From positions 1 to 64,000 of the forward strand of contig BDTX01000011.1 of NCBI GenBank assembly GCA_002897615.1: a stretch of 64,000 bases of DNA, written 5' to 3'. Positions 42,581 through 51,092 of this stretch are shown here, in pieces. The first letter of the stretch is position 1; each line of letters begins with the position of its first letter. The DNA is from a bacterium BMS3Bbin14. Its GTDB lineage: Bacteria; Desulfobacterota; Desulfobulbia; Desulfobulbales; Desulfobulbaceae. Made by a program: the position numbers and the translations under genes. Under the pieces are notes generated by a model that worked only from the letters and a program-made list of their open reading frames with translations, was not told where the DNA came from and made no database searches.

Positions 42581-43699
42581 ATGCCGGGATTTTTTCATTT
42601 TATGTTTGCAGAAAGTCATCCATATATCCGCAGGATCATCCGCTTCTGTCTTTTGCCATATTGTTATTTTAAACTTGTTCCGTGGCGTGAATGCCCACAT
42701 AGCAGGTTGCGCGTCGCGCAGGATCTACTCTATATCTTCTTTAAATTTAAATATTATCCGGGTAATTACGGCCTTTGTTGTTTATGGGAAAAGGACCGTA
42801 GTGAGTGGGCTTATTATTATGGGGCTTCGTATGATCCATATCAGCGGCAGCGATTACGACAATTGGTCCAACGCTATGCTTATCAGATAGTATTTGATGA
42901 CAAGGAGTTGTGGGAGCAATTTTGCCGAGGACTCAAGGTGCCGATGCCGGCATTTTATGGAACTTTAGAGCCTGGTGGCTCATACCGAAAACAAATAGAG
43001 ATTTGCCTGGAAAAAAGCGCCGGCAAGGAATTATTTATTAAGCCGATAATGGGACGCGGCGGCAAGGGCATTATGAAGGCGGTCAAAGGGCGGAATACGA
43101 TCATTGTCAAAACTGCAAGCGGTGAGACTGACATTGCTGATTTTGTCTTGACAGAAAAATGTGTACTCCAGGAGGGGGTTGGTCAGCACCGGGCGGTATC
43201 GCAGATTGCGCCGTCATCTGTGAATACTATTCGCATTGTAACCTTGTTGACCGCCGGTTTGGATGTCATCATGCTTGGTGCCTTAATGAGATTCAGTAAA
43301 GAAGGTTCATTCGTAGACAATACAAGTACTGGCGGAATATCTATTGGTATCGACTGCAACAAAGGTGAGTTAAGAGAAGTTGGTTTTGACTTTTCCTGTA
43401 ATACGTATACGAAACATCCTGACACAGGATTTATTTTTGCGGGGTTCACCATACCATTTTGGAAAGAAGTAGTGGGCTTGGCTGTAACGGTACAAAAATC
43501 CTGCAAATTTTATCGTCTGATCGGCGTTGATATTGCCGTTACTCCAAGTGGACCGGTGCTGATTGAGGCCAATGCAAATCCGGATATCATCGGGATCGAA
43601 CAAGTAAATGGGCCAATTTTAGCGGATAAAATGGTATTTGATGAGTTTGCGAAATACGGTCTGCTTGTTAATCAATATCAAAGGGTATTATATGATTGA
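42581..43699 (+). CDS. Sugar-transfer-associated ATP-grasp protein
   Basis: 372 aa. The ATP-grasp core is ELFIKPIMGRGGKGIMKAVKG (ATP-binding Lys and Gly loop, around 148-168), VLQEGVGQHRAVSQIAPSSVNTIRIVTLLT and a C-terminal IGVDIAVTPSGPVLIEANANPDIIGIEQ with the metal-binding E-x-N. This is the ATPgrasp_ST pattern found in polysaccharide loci, thought to ligate an amino acid or acid to a sugar through an acyl-phosphate. The start may be shaped by the adjacent repeat: ATG lies 12 bp after it, with no clear ribosome site. Confidence 0.85.
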   Translation: MPGFFHFMFAESHPYIRRIIRFCLLPYCYFKLVPWRECPHSRLRVAQDLLYIFFKFKYYPGNYGLCCLWEKDRSEWAYYYGASYDPYQRQRLRQLVQRYAYQIVFDDKELWEQFCRGLKVPMPAFYGTLEPGGSYRKQIEICLEKSAGKELFIKPIMGRGGKGIMKAVKGRNTIIVKTASGETDIADFVLTEKCVLQEGVGQHRAVSQIAPSSVNTIRIVTLLTAGLDVIMLGALMRFSKEGSFVDNTSTGGISIGIDCNKGELREVGFDFSCNTYTKHPDTGFIFAGFTIPFWKEVVGLAVTVQKSCKFYRLIGVDIAVTPSGPVLIEANANPDIIGIEQVNGPILADKMVFDEFAKYGLLVNQYQRVLYD

Positions 43700-43738
43700 G
43701 CCCCTGAAAAAATATAAGATTAGCCGGTATGCCGTCTT

Positions 43739-45112
43739 ATGAACGTAGGAGTGGCGAAAATTTATTACCAGCTCCCGGCGGGCCTGCAGAATGTTTTTCT
43801 CTCCACGTATGGTCTTTATCTTCAGAAGATTCGTCACGGTCCGCAGTACCGGGATTTTTGCCGGCAGGTGAATAGCCATCTGGCTTTATCGAAAGGAGAG
43901 CTTGCGGAAATTCAATGGCAAGGTTTTTGTAAGTTGCTGGATGATAGCCGAAAATACGTTCCCTATTACAGAAAAACACTGAAGGATATATCCGCACCGG
44001 AAGTTAAATGTCTTGATGATATGCGGAAATTGCCTTTGCTGGAAAAGGAGGTTTTGCGTGCTTCCCCGGAAACATTGGTTGACGAGCGCTATGAAAAGAA
44101 AAAATTGCTTATTGTTCATACGACCGGGACCACAGGGACCCCTTTAAAGATTTATTGTACTCCGGATGTAAGAAAAAAGAATTATGCGTTTTATCGCCGA
44201 TTTTTGCAACAGGCCGGGATAGACTACTCGGGCAAACGTGCGACCTTCGGTGGCAGGATAATTGTTCCGCATGGCCAGAAACAGCCGCCATTTTGGCGGC
44301 ACAGTTATTTTCAGAAAAATATTCTTTTTTCCTCCTATCATTTAACAGAAAAAAACCTCCCTTCATACATTACCGCTCTGCGGAAAATCAGGCCTGAGTA
44401 TATCGATACCTATCCATCAAGCCTGTTCACACTTGCAAAGTATGCCGTGCAGCAAGGTATTTCGTTAAAAGGTATTTCCAGGGCCATTGTAACCTCTGCG
44501 GAAACATTATTTCCAGAACAGCGCAAGATTCTTGAAGATGTTTTCGACGCACAGATCTTTGATCAGTATGGAGCTGCGGAAATGTGCGTGTTCCTCGGCC
44601 AGTGTGCCCATGGCTCGTACCATGTCCATTCCGATTACGCTATAATAGAGTTTCTTCGGGAAGATGGAAGCTGGGCCGCACCAGGTGAGGAGGCAGAGGT
44701 TGTCTGTACCGGCTTGATAAATTCGGTTATGCCCCTCATCCGTTACCGTATTGGCGACCGAGCTGTATTGAGCGATAGGGAATGTGAATGTGGCAGCCAT
44801 TTCCCGGTGGTCGAAAAAATTATTGGGCGAGCTGATGATGTAATTTTGACGCCGGACGGCAGGAGAATAGGTCGATTGAGCCCTGTTTTGAAAGGGTTTC
44901 CGGTTAAGGAGGCGCAATACCGGCAAAAGGTTATTGATGAGATAGATGTCTTGCTGGTCAAGGATCAGGGGTTTTCCGTTGACACGGAAAAAAGTATAAT
45001 CATAGAATTAAAAAAACGCATGGGGGCCAAAATCAAAATAAATATTGAATATGTGGAAGTAATAGAACGAGCAAAAGGCGGGAAATTGAAGTCAATTGTT
45101 TCTGAACTATAA
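43739..45112 (+). CDS. Phenylacetate-CoA ligase-like adenylating enzyme (PaaK/CapK family)
   Basis: 457 aa ANL-superfamily protein. The AMP loop is LLIVHTTGTTGTPLKIYCTPD (about 120-140), with VTSAETLFPEQRKILEDVFDAQIFDQYGAAEM and PLIRYRIGDRAVL...KIIGRADDVILTPDGRR as the later core motifs. CapK-like members occur in capsule loci and are presumed to adenylate a carboxyl group; the substrate is unknown. It lies 39 bp after the ATP-grasp gene, an attractive pair for an amide-forming decoration of the glycan. Confidence 0.86.
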   Translation: MNVGVAKIYYQLPAGLQNVFLSTYGLYLQKIRHGPQYRDFCRQVNSHLALSKGELAEIQWQGFCKLLDDSRKYVPYYRKTLKDISAPEVKCLDDMRKLPLLEKEVLRASPETLVDERYEKKKLLIVHTTGTTGTPLKIYCTPDVRKKNYAFYRRFLQQAGIDYSGKRATFGGRIIVPHGQKQPPFWRHSYFQKNILFSSYHLTEKNLPSYITALRKIRPEYIDTYPSSLFTLAKYAVQQGISLKGISRAIVTSAETLFPEQRKILEDVFDAQIFDQYGAAEMCVFLGQCAHGSYHVHSDYAIIEFLREDGSWAAPGEEAEVVCTGLINSVMPLIRYRIGDRAVLSDRECECGSHFPVVEKIIGRADDVILTPDGRRIGRLSPVLKGFPVKEAQYRQKVIDEIDVLLVKDQGFSVDTEKSIIIELKKRMGAKIKINIEYVEVIERAKGGKLKSIVSEL

Positions 45113-45156
45113 TTTTTTTTTACTGCAAAAAGTCGGATTTTTCCAGAGCCAACTCC

Positions 45157-46179
45157 TTGAAGACGTCTATTATATTCAAAAAGATTTTCTCGTCAGTTTT
45201 TTTTAAGTCCGGCTTGGTTGACAATAAAATACGTCAACTTGGTGCAAAGGATTTGACTCTCATCCTGATGTACCATCGGGTTGTTCCGGCAGGTCAATTG
45301 GTTCAGGCCGGTATGTATGTGAGTCCTGCAACCTTTGTAAGCCATCTTATCTTTCTCGCCAAATATTTTAATGTGGTCCCTTTAAACTCTTTAACGGTAA
45401 AGAATGGGCTGGCCGGGATTGCCGAGAGTGGCAAGCCACCATGTGTACTGACTTTTGATGATGGGTGGCAGGACTTTTATGAATATGCCTATCCTCTTTT
45501 AGTGAAATATCAGCAACCGGCCACAGTTTTTTTGCCCACAGAATTTATTGGCACCGGAAAACAATTCTGGACAGATTGTTTTGCCGATCTTCTTTCTCGT
45601 CGTCAGGCAACAATTCCGGGGAAATTGTCTGCCCCTGACATTTTGACAGCTGTTGCATACCTGGACGGTTTGCCGGGTTCCTTTGAGAATCAACTGGAAG
45701 CGGGGATTGAGTATTTAAAAAAATACCCGTTAAACAAAATAGAGAAGGTGTTGGCTGGGTTGTCTGAAACTTGGCAGGTCGATTTGGCCGGGGCGGGCCG
45801 GAATTTTTTAAACTGGGCGGAAATCGCTGAAATGAAGGATTCCGGGTTGGTTTCTTTCGGGTCGCACACGGTCAACCATCAAATATTGACAACCTTGGAT
45901 AATACGGCGATTAAAAATGAATTAATTGATTCCCGAAAAGAACTCTTGCAAAGAAAGGTGGTTGATAGCTCATGTGTTTCTTTTTGTTATCCAAACGGTA
46001 ATCATACGAAAGAGATTGCGGCTATGGTTCGTTCCGCAGGATATCACCTGGCGGTGACGACGAAAAAGGGCTGGAACCATGCCGATGCTGATAAGTTTAC
46101 CTTGAAGCGGATCGGTATCCATGAAGATATGACCTCAACCCCGGCACTCTTTGCCTGTCGGATAGCCGGTTTAATTTAG
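45157..46179 (+). CDS. Polysaccharide deacetylase (NodB fold)
   Basis: 340 aa from TTG 45157. The NodB-type catalytic core is ILMYHRVVPAGQ, PPCVLTFDDGWQDFYEYAYPLL (catalytic base/metal Asp-Asp), ATVFLPTEFIGTGKQFWTD and GLVSFGSHTVNHQILTTL (metal His pair). CVSFCYPNGNHTKEIAAMVRSAGYHLAVTT follows. It would N-deacetylate a sugar or glycan. No signal peptide. The N-terminal 30 residues are uncertain because the only upstream start is TTG without a good ribosome site. Confidence 0.88.
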   Translation: MKTSIIFKKIFSSVFFKSGLVDNKIRQLGAKDLTLILMYHRVVPAGQLVQAGMYVSPATFVSHLIFLAKYFNVVPLNSLTVKNGLAGIAESGKPPCVLTFDDGWQDFYEYAYPLLVKYQQPATVFLPTEFIGTGKQFWTDCFADLLSRRQATIPGKLSAPDILTAVAYLDGLPGSFENQLEAGIEYLKKYPLNKIEKVLAGLSETWQVDLAGAGRNFLNWAEIAEMKDSGLVSFGSHTVNHQILTTLDNTAIKNELIDSRKELLQRKVVDSSCVSFCYPNGNHTKEIAAMVRSAGYHLAVTTKKGWNHADADKFTLKRIGIHEDMTSTPALFACRIAGLI

Positions 46180-46220
46180 GGCTGTTTTTTAGTTCCTGCC
46201 GAATAAAATGGTGTTGGTTT

Positions 46221-47324
46221 ATGAAAAATAAACGCGTGCTCTGTGTGGTTGGCACCCGGCCAGAAGCAATAAAAATGGCGCCGGTCATTCTGGCCTTGCA
46301 AAAACAGGAATGGGCTGATGTTCAAGTTCTTGCTACTGCACAGCATCGACAAATGTTAGACCAGGTTTTAGCTGTTTTTGGCATTGTTCCTGATTATGAC
46401 CTGGACATTATGCGGTCGAACCAGGGGCTGACGGAGTTGACAGCCAGGTTGTTGGTCGCCTTGGACAAAATATTGGCAAAGGCTTCTCCTGATATAGTTT
46501 TGGCACAGGGTGACACGACAACGGTGATGACAACTTCACTGGCCTGTTTTTATCGGCAGATTTCATTTGGTCATGTGGAAGCCGGCTTGCGAACCGGTAA
46601 TATTTACAATCCTTTTCCCGAGGAGATGAATCGGGTGGTGGCAAGCCACTTATCCGCCATGCATTTTGCTCCGACAACGTCGGCAAAAGAGAATTTGCTG
46701 CGGGAAAATATTTCTGCAGATTGTGTTTATGTGACGGGCAACACGGTCATTGATGCTCTTCTGGAAACCGCCAGGCAAGATTTTGCTATTGGAATAGACC
46801 TGGATGCTGCGAAGCAGTTGATTTTGCTCACTTCGCATCGCCGTGAAAATTTCGGTGCACCGATGCGGGATACGTTTACTGCTATGCTGGAGCTGGTAGA
46901 GCGAAATGATACGGTCGAATTACTTTACCCTGTCCATCCGAATCCAAATGTTACCCGACCTGCTTATGAGATTCTGGGGGGCCACTCTCGTATTCATTTG
47001 GTGGAGCCGCTTGGCTATACCCAGTTTGTCCAAGCCATGAAGCAGGCGTATTTGATCATTTCCGACTCGGGAGGTGTTCAGGAGGAGGCCCCGGCCCTGG
47101 GGAAGCCGGTCCTGGTGTTAAGAGAAGAAACCGAACGTCCGGAGGCTGTTGCGGCCGGAGTTGTCCGTCTCGTCGGGACCAATCAGTCCCTTATTATCTC
47201 TGAAGCGGAAAAATTGCTTACTGATAAAGAATATTACCGGTCAATGGCACGTGGAGTTTCCCCCTATGGGGACGGTAAAGCGGCGGCAAGGATTGTCTCT
47301 ATAATCAAAAATCGAGATTGTTAA
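46221..47324 (+). CDS. wecB: UDP-N-acetylglucosamine 2-epimerase (non-hydrolysing)
   Basis: 367 aa. It interconverts UDP-GlcNAc and UDP-ManNAc, feeding ManNAc/ManNAcA-containing glycans. The motifs are VVGTRPEAIKMAPVILAL, QHRQMLDQVL, VLAQGDTTTVMTTSLACFY, GHVEAGLRTGN, FPEEMNRVV, SHRRENFG and SDSGGVQEEAPALGKPVLVLREETERPEA. It is the last + strand gene of the island. Its TAA shares the TTAA at 47321-47324 with the stop of the convergent GC-rich operon, leaving no room for a terminator between them. Confidence 0.95.
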   Translation: MKNKRVLCVVGTRPEAIKMAPVILALQKQEWADVQVLATAQHRQMLDQVLAVFGIVPDYDLDIMRSNQGLTELTARLLVALDKILAKASPDIVLAQGDTTTVMTTSLACFYRQISFGHVEAGLRTGNIYNPFPEEMNRVVASHLSAMHFAPTTSAKENLLRENISADCVYVTGNTVIDALLETARQDFAIGIDLDAAKQLILLTSHRRENFGAPMRDTFTAMLELVERNDTVELLYPVHPNPNVTRPAYEILGGHSRIHLVEPLGYTQFVQAMKQAYLIISDSGGVQEEAPALGKPVLVLREETERPEAVAAGVVRLVGTNQSLIISEAEKLLTDKEYYRSMARGVSPYGDGKAAARIVSIIKNRDC

Positions 47325-48127
47325 CCTTGGTCATCAACCTTGCCGGCCGGGCGGAGGAGCGTCTTGAAGTTGCAGCAGGACACGGCCTGATGCGTCTTCA
47401 GGAGGGGCAGCAGGAGATCCAGAAAGGCGAAGGCGGTATTGTTCATCCGCTGATGATGAATCATAATGCCCATGCGGCCGCAGCGGGCAGCCTCCCCGAA
47501 CTCCGACAGCAGGTTGGCCCAGCCCTGTCGAGGATCTTGTTCCCGGCGGGTATGCAGGTCCACGTTGACATCCAGATCGGGTAGGTTCGCGGGAGAGGAC
47601 GGTTTCGCCCCCTGCGCCCGCGAAATTGCCGCATAGCCGAGTTCGGGGAGCGCCTGCAGGGTCGCCTCGCCGCACCGGTTCCAGGGCGGGGTGAAGACCG
47701 GGACCAACAGCGGGCCGAGAATTTCCTCCAGCCGGTCCCGGCCCCGGTGCAGATCGGATACTATGGCTTCCCTTGTCCGGCTGTTGCCGAATTCGCTTTT
47801 TTTCCCCTGCGCTTCATGGTTTTGGTGCTGCCAACCGTGCTGATGCCAGCACCAGCCGGGGTTTTCCGGCTCGAACCGCTGCATTTCCCGCCAGCGCTCC
47901 TGATTGAGCCATTCCGGAACCACGGCCAGGCAGAGCGGCATGTGATGGCTTGCAAAGAGGCGCATCAGGCGGCGGAATGGTTCGTCAACCGGGCCGATGT
48001 CATCGGCCCGGAAAAAAACCTGCGTCGGCCGGTTCCTGTCAATACCGGTGCGCAGCAGATCGTGCAGCTGCCTGCTCAATCCGGCCGGGGGATCAGCGGA
48101 CCAGAGGCTGGAAATCGTCGCCGTCAT
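47321..48127 (-). CDS. Polysaccharide deacetylase-like protein
   Basis: 268 aa from ATG 48127 (GGGAG 7 bp upstream). The pieces fit a NodB-like fold: PTQVFFRADDIGPVDEPFRRLMRLFASHHMPLCLAVVPEWL (acidic pair DD), GWCWHQHGWQHQNHEAQGKKSEF (His-rich metal segment), VPVFTPPWNRCGEATLQALPELGYAAIS and MGIMIHHQRMN. The motif set differs from canonical NodB, so the substrate is open. It is the last gene of a seven-gene minus-strand operon, 2 bp downstream of a glycosyltransferase stop. Confidence 0.8.
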   Translation of the reverse strand: MTATISSLWSADPPAGLSRQLHDLLRTGIDRNRPTQVFFRADDIGPVDEPFRRLMRLFASHHMPLCLAVVPEWLNQERWREMQRFEPENPGWCWHQHGWQHQNHEAQGKKSEFGNSRTREAIVSDLHRGRDRLEEILGPLLVPVFTPPWNRCGEATLQALPELGYAAISRAQGAKPSSPANLPDLDVNVDLHTRREQDPRQGWANLLSEFGEAARCGRMGIMIHHQRMNNTAFAFLDLLLPLLKTHQAVSCCNFKTLLRPAGKVDDQG

Positions 48128-48129
48128 TT

Positions 48130-49290
48130 TCAGCTCCCTGCGTCCGTGCATTGCGAGAGCCAGTCAGCGGTCTGTCTGGCCCCCTCAAGGCGGATGGCCG
48201 GGCGCCGCTCTTCCCGCCTGCCGCTCATCCCGGCCATTTTCCCGGCCAGCACTGCCGGTTCCAGGTCGCTCTCGTCCAGCACCGACAGGTCGGCCAGGCC
48301 GGCCAGGCGTTCGGCCCGCAGCCGCTGTTCCCGGTTCTGGCCAAACGGCAATACCAGGGCCGGAGTCCCGGCGGCAACCACGTTCATGGAGGTGTTGTAG
48401 CCGCCCATGGAGACGGAGAGGTCGGCGGCCGCCAGCCAGGCCGGAAAGTTATCGGTGAAGCGCTCGACCGTGGCGCCCGGCGCGGCAAGCCGGGGCAGGG
48501 CGGCAAAGAGGTGGTCATCGAGATAGGGGCCGGTGAAGACCTGCATTCTTCGAGCCCGGGCAGGCATGAGGGCATGGGCCCGGAGCGCCGATTCCAGCAG
48601 CCGATGGCCCACGCTACCGCCGCCGGCGCTGACAACGATCAGCTGGTCTTCTGGGCCGAGTTGCAGCCGGGCCCTGATGGCCTGCCTGTCGCCCGGCTGC
48701 GGCTTTTGGCAGATATAGCCGGTATAGACCACGGGGACCGTGATCTCCCGCCGCCGGGAAAAGGTGGCGTCAAGCTTGATGACCTCCGGGTCGCCATGGA
48801 CCAGCACGGCGTCGAAAAAAGGATTGAGCCGGTCGAGCACCCGTTGTTCGTATTTCTGCTGATTCTTTTTTTCCACCAGGATATCGCGCAGGCTGCAGAT
48901 GACCCGGCAGGACGGCAGCCGGCCGTCCCGGACGGCGTGCAGCAAGGGTCCCAGTTCAAAATTAAATCCGGACCGGCCGAAGGGGTAAAGTTCAACAAGC
49001 AGCAGTTCCGGCCGGATATCCCGGACCAGGTCTGCCAGCAAAATTTGCCGCTCTTTTTTGATCTCCGCAACTGCTCGTCCCGGCTCAACCGGCAACAGCC
49101 GCGAAAACTCCGCATCCATCATCAAGCCCGGCAGCCGGACCACGCGAACGTGACCGGGGACGGCAACCGCAACCGGTGGGCCGCCGAGGACCAGGGTCAC
49201 CCGGTGCCCGGCCAGGGCTTCGGCGATAGCCAGGGTCCGGAACAGGTGGCCGATGCCGAGCACGTGCTGACAGTAGATGATGATGTTCAT
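48130..49290 (-). CDS. MurG-like glycosyltransferase, paralogue of the gene at 52349
   Basis: 386 aa from ATG 49290 (GAGGG 6 bp upstream). The N-terminal domain begins NIIIYCQHVLGIGHLFRTLAIAEALAGHRVTLVLGGPP. The C-terminal domain has LIVVSAGGGSVGHRLLESALRAHAL, FTGPYLDDHLF and SVSMGGYNTSMNVVAAGTPALVLPFGQNREQRLRAERLA, the GT28/MurG donor-binding arrangement. The similarity to the second MurG-like gene in this operon is clear across both domains. It could transfer an N-acetylhexosamine or similar sugar. Confidence 0.82.
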   Translation of the reverse strand: MNIIIYCQHVLGIGHLFRTLAIAEALAGHRVTLVLGGPPVAVAVPGHVRVVRLPGLMMDAEFSRLLPVEPGRAVAEIKKERQILLADLVRDIRPELLLVELYPFGRSGFNFELGPLLHAVRDGRLPSCRVICSLRDILVEKKNQQKYEQRVLDRLNPFFDAVLVHGDPEVIKLDATFSRRREITVPVVYTGYICQKPQPGDRQAIRARLQLGPEDQLIVVSAGGGSVGHRLLESALRAHALMPARARRMQVFTGPYLDDHLFAALPRLAAPGATVERFTDNFPAWLAAADLSVSMGGYNTSMNVVAAGTPALVLPFGQNREQRLRAERLAGLADLSVLDESDLEPAVLAGKMAGMSGRREERRPAIRLEGARQTADWLSQCTDAGS

Positions 49291-49332
49291 GGATTCCCTC
49301 GAAATATGCAAAAAACGCTCTGTGGCGCCTTA

Positions 49333-49953
49333 CTACCGATGGAGGGACCGGCTGTTCAGCTCTTCAAGGTACAGCGTCCGGCCCAGCTGTTCAAGCAGAT
49401 GGAGGCGATAGCCCTTGAGCAGCCGCAGTTCATGGGGCAAAAAACTTCGTCCCGCCAGGTGATAGAGCAGGCACTTGATCACGCCCCCGTGACAGACAAC
49501 CAGGATGGTCTCACCGGGCCAGGCCAGGTGGGCCGCATGCAGGGCCGCCAGGCTCCGTTCGAGCACCTGCTGCCGGGATTCGCCGCCCGGCGGCCGGAAG
49601 AGCCAGCCCGCCGCCTCCTGTTGCCGCAGCGTTTCCGCCTGGCCGGTCTTCAGCTCGGCCAGCGTCATGCCGTTCCATTTTCCCCAGTCCTGCTCCCGGA
49701 GCCGTTTGTCCGGGTGAACGGGCAGCTTGAGCGTCTGGTTGAGCAGCTTCGTTGTTTCCCTGGCGCGGCCCAGGTCACTGCAGACAATCCGCTGCCAGGC
49801 CAGGTCATGCAGCTCCCTGCCCCAGCTCTCGGCCATCCGGCGGCCGACCGTGGAAAGCGGGCTGTCCAGCCAGCCCTGGATTCTCTTCTCTTTATTCCAC
49901 CGGGTCTGGGCATGGCGGATGAGGCCGAAGCGGGTTGCACTGGTCTTGGTCAT
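49333..49953 (-). CDS. Histidine phosphatase (phosphoglycerate-mutase-like)
   Basis: 206 aa from ATG 49953 (AAAGGTG upstream). It has the catalytic RHG-type motif FGLIRHAQTRWNKEKRIQGWLDSPLS, the second motif IVCSDLGRARETTKLL, the acid in LREQDWGKWNGM and the C-terminal catalytic His in LVVCHGGVIKCLL. It is a CobC/GpmB-like phosphatase. In a glycan operon it could remove phosphate from a sugar-phosphate intermediate, though this is not shown. The frame is open to 50124 inside the next gene, but that part has no similarity. Confidence 0.88.
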   Translation of the reverse strand: MTKTSATRFGLIRHAQTRWNKEKRIQGWLDSPLSTVGRRMAESWGRELHDLAWQRIVCSDLGRARETTKLLNQTLKLPVHPDKRLREQDWGKWNGMTLAELKTGQAETLRQQEAAGWLFRPPGGESRQQVLERSLAALHAAHLAWPGETILVVCHGGVIKCLLYHLAGRSFLPHELRLLKGYRLHLLEQLGRTLYLEELNSRSLHR

Positions 49954-49960
49954 GTCAGGT

Positions 49961-51088
49961 TCACCTTTTTTGGCCATGGCCGGCAACAACCCGGTCCAGG
50001 ATTTTTTCCAGTTGCCGATAGTTCCGTTCAAGGTCGTGCTGCTCGCGGATGTAGCCGGCGGCCCGGCGGCCCATCCGTTGGCGTGTCTCCTTATCGGCCA
50101 GCAGCGTGGCAACGGCCTGGTCAAAGGCGTCCTGGTCGAAAAGGGGCGTGAGGAAACCGGTCTCCCCGTTCATGACGACTTCGGGAATCCCGCCGTTGTC
50201 GAAGGCCACCACCGGCAACCGACAGGATTGCGCCTCCAGGAAGACCATGCCCAGCGATTCATTGATTCCGGGAAAGACAAAGAGGTCGCCGCCGCTGTAG
50301 AAGCGGGCCATCTGCCGGCGCGGGACCTGGCCGACCAGGAGCACGTTTTTTCCCAACCGGTTGCCGGCCAGGTTCGTGAGGCGTTTTCTCTCCCGGCCTT
50401 CCCCGGCAATGACCAGGAGAAAATCATACCCCCGGTCCCGGAGCCTGGCGCAGCTCTCGATCACCCGGATAAGACCCTCGGTCTTGACATCGGGCCGGAA
50501 CATGGCCGCGGAGAGGATAACCGGGCGGCCATCGGCCTGCCAGGCGGTCCGCATCTCCCGGCGGGCCTCTTCATCCCTGGCGAACCGGGCCGGGTGGATT
50601 CCGGGCCTGATGTAACCGAGTCGTTTTTCAGGCAGCAGCCGCTGCAGGTTGACATGATCATCACGGCGGTTTGTCAGGACCATGTCCGCGGCCAGCAGGG
50701 CTTTTCTGTTCAGTTCAAAGCCGGGCCGGGTGAGCCATTTTCGCCGGACCTTGGTGGCGTAACTTCCCTGGAAGATGAGGTAGGGGATGTCGAGCTTTGC
50801 CGTGACCGCGGGGCCGAGCAGGTCCGGGGCCTTGTAGTAGCAGTGATAGGTGAGCCACAGGTCAACGGGCCGGCGGGTCAGCCGGCGCCCGAGACGGAGC
50901 CGTTCTGAAAAGGCCTGCGCCAGGCGCCACGGCTGCCAGTAGATCCAGCGGCAGCGCAGGGTGCTGAGGACGCTCAGCCGGTGTCCCCGGGCCTGCAGAT
51001 AATCGTGCAGGCCGGTGGCGATAACCAGGTCGCCGGACGGACTGGGATGGGCCAGGGGTTTGAATGGGGCGTAAAAACCGATGTGCAT
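49961..51088 (-). CDS. Glycosyltransferase family 4
   Basis: 375 aa. It opens MHIGFYAPFKPLAHPSPSGDLVIATGLHDYLQARGH. The donor domain has PVILSAAMFRPDVKTEGLIRVIESC, DLFVFPGINESLGMVFLEAQSCRLPVVAFDNGGIPEVVMNGETGFLTP and the E-x7-E retaining signature. The middle of the operon; the histidine phosphatase starts 7 bp downstream of its stop. Together with two MurG-like and one further GT4 it would assemble a tetrasaccharide or larger unit. Confidence 0.88.
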   Translation of the reverse strand: MHIGFYAPFKPLAHPSPSGDLVIATGLHDYLQARGHRLSVLSTLRCRWIYWQPWRLAQAFSERLRLGRRLTRRPVDLWLTYHCYYKAPDLLGPAVTAKLDIPYLIFQGSYATKVRRKWLTRPGFELNRKALLAADMVLTNRRDDHVNLQRLLPEKRLGYIRPGIHPARFARDEEARREMRTAWQADGRPVILSAAMFRPDVKTEGLIRVIESCARLRDRGYDFLLVIAGEGRERKRLTNLAGNRLGKNVLLVGQVPRRQMARFYSGGDLFVFPGINESLGMVFLEAQSCRLPVVAFDNGGIPEVVMNGETGFLTPLFDQDAFDQAVATLLADKETRQRMGRRAAGYIREQHDLERNYRQLEKILDRVVAGHGQKR

Positions 51089-51092
51089 GAGC

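Noticed and set aside
47950-50151. A 733-aa open frame on + spanning several minus-strand genes
   Set aside because: It crosses the boundaries of at least four supported minus-strand genes with ribosome sites and family motifs, and it is low-complexity Gln/Pro/Arg. A GC-rich shadow.
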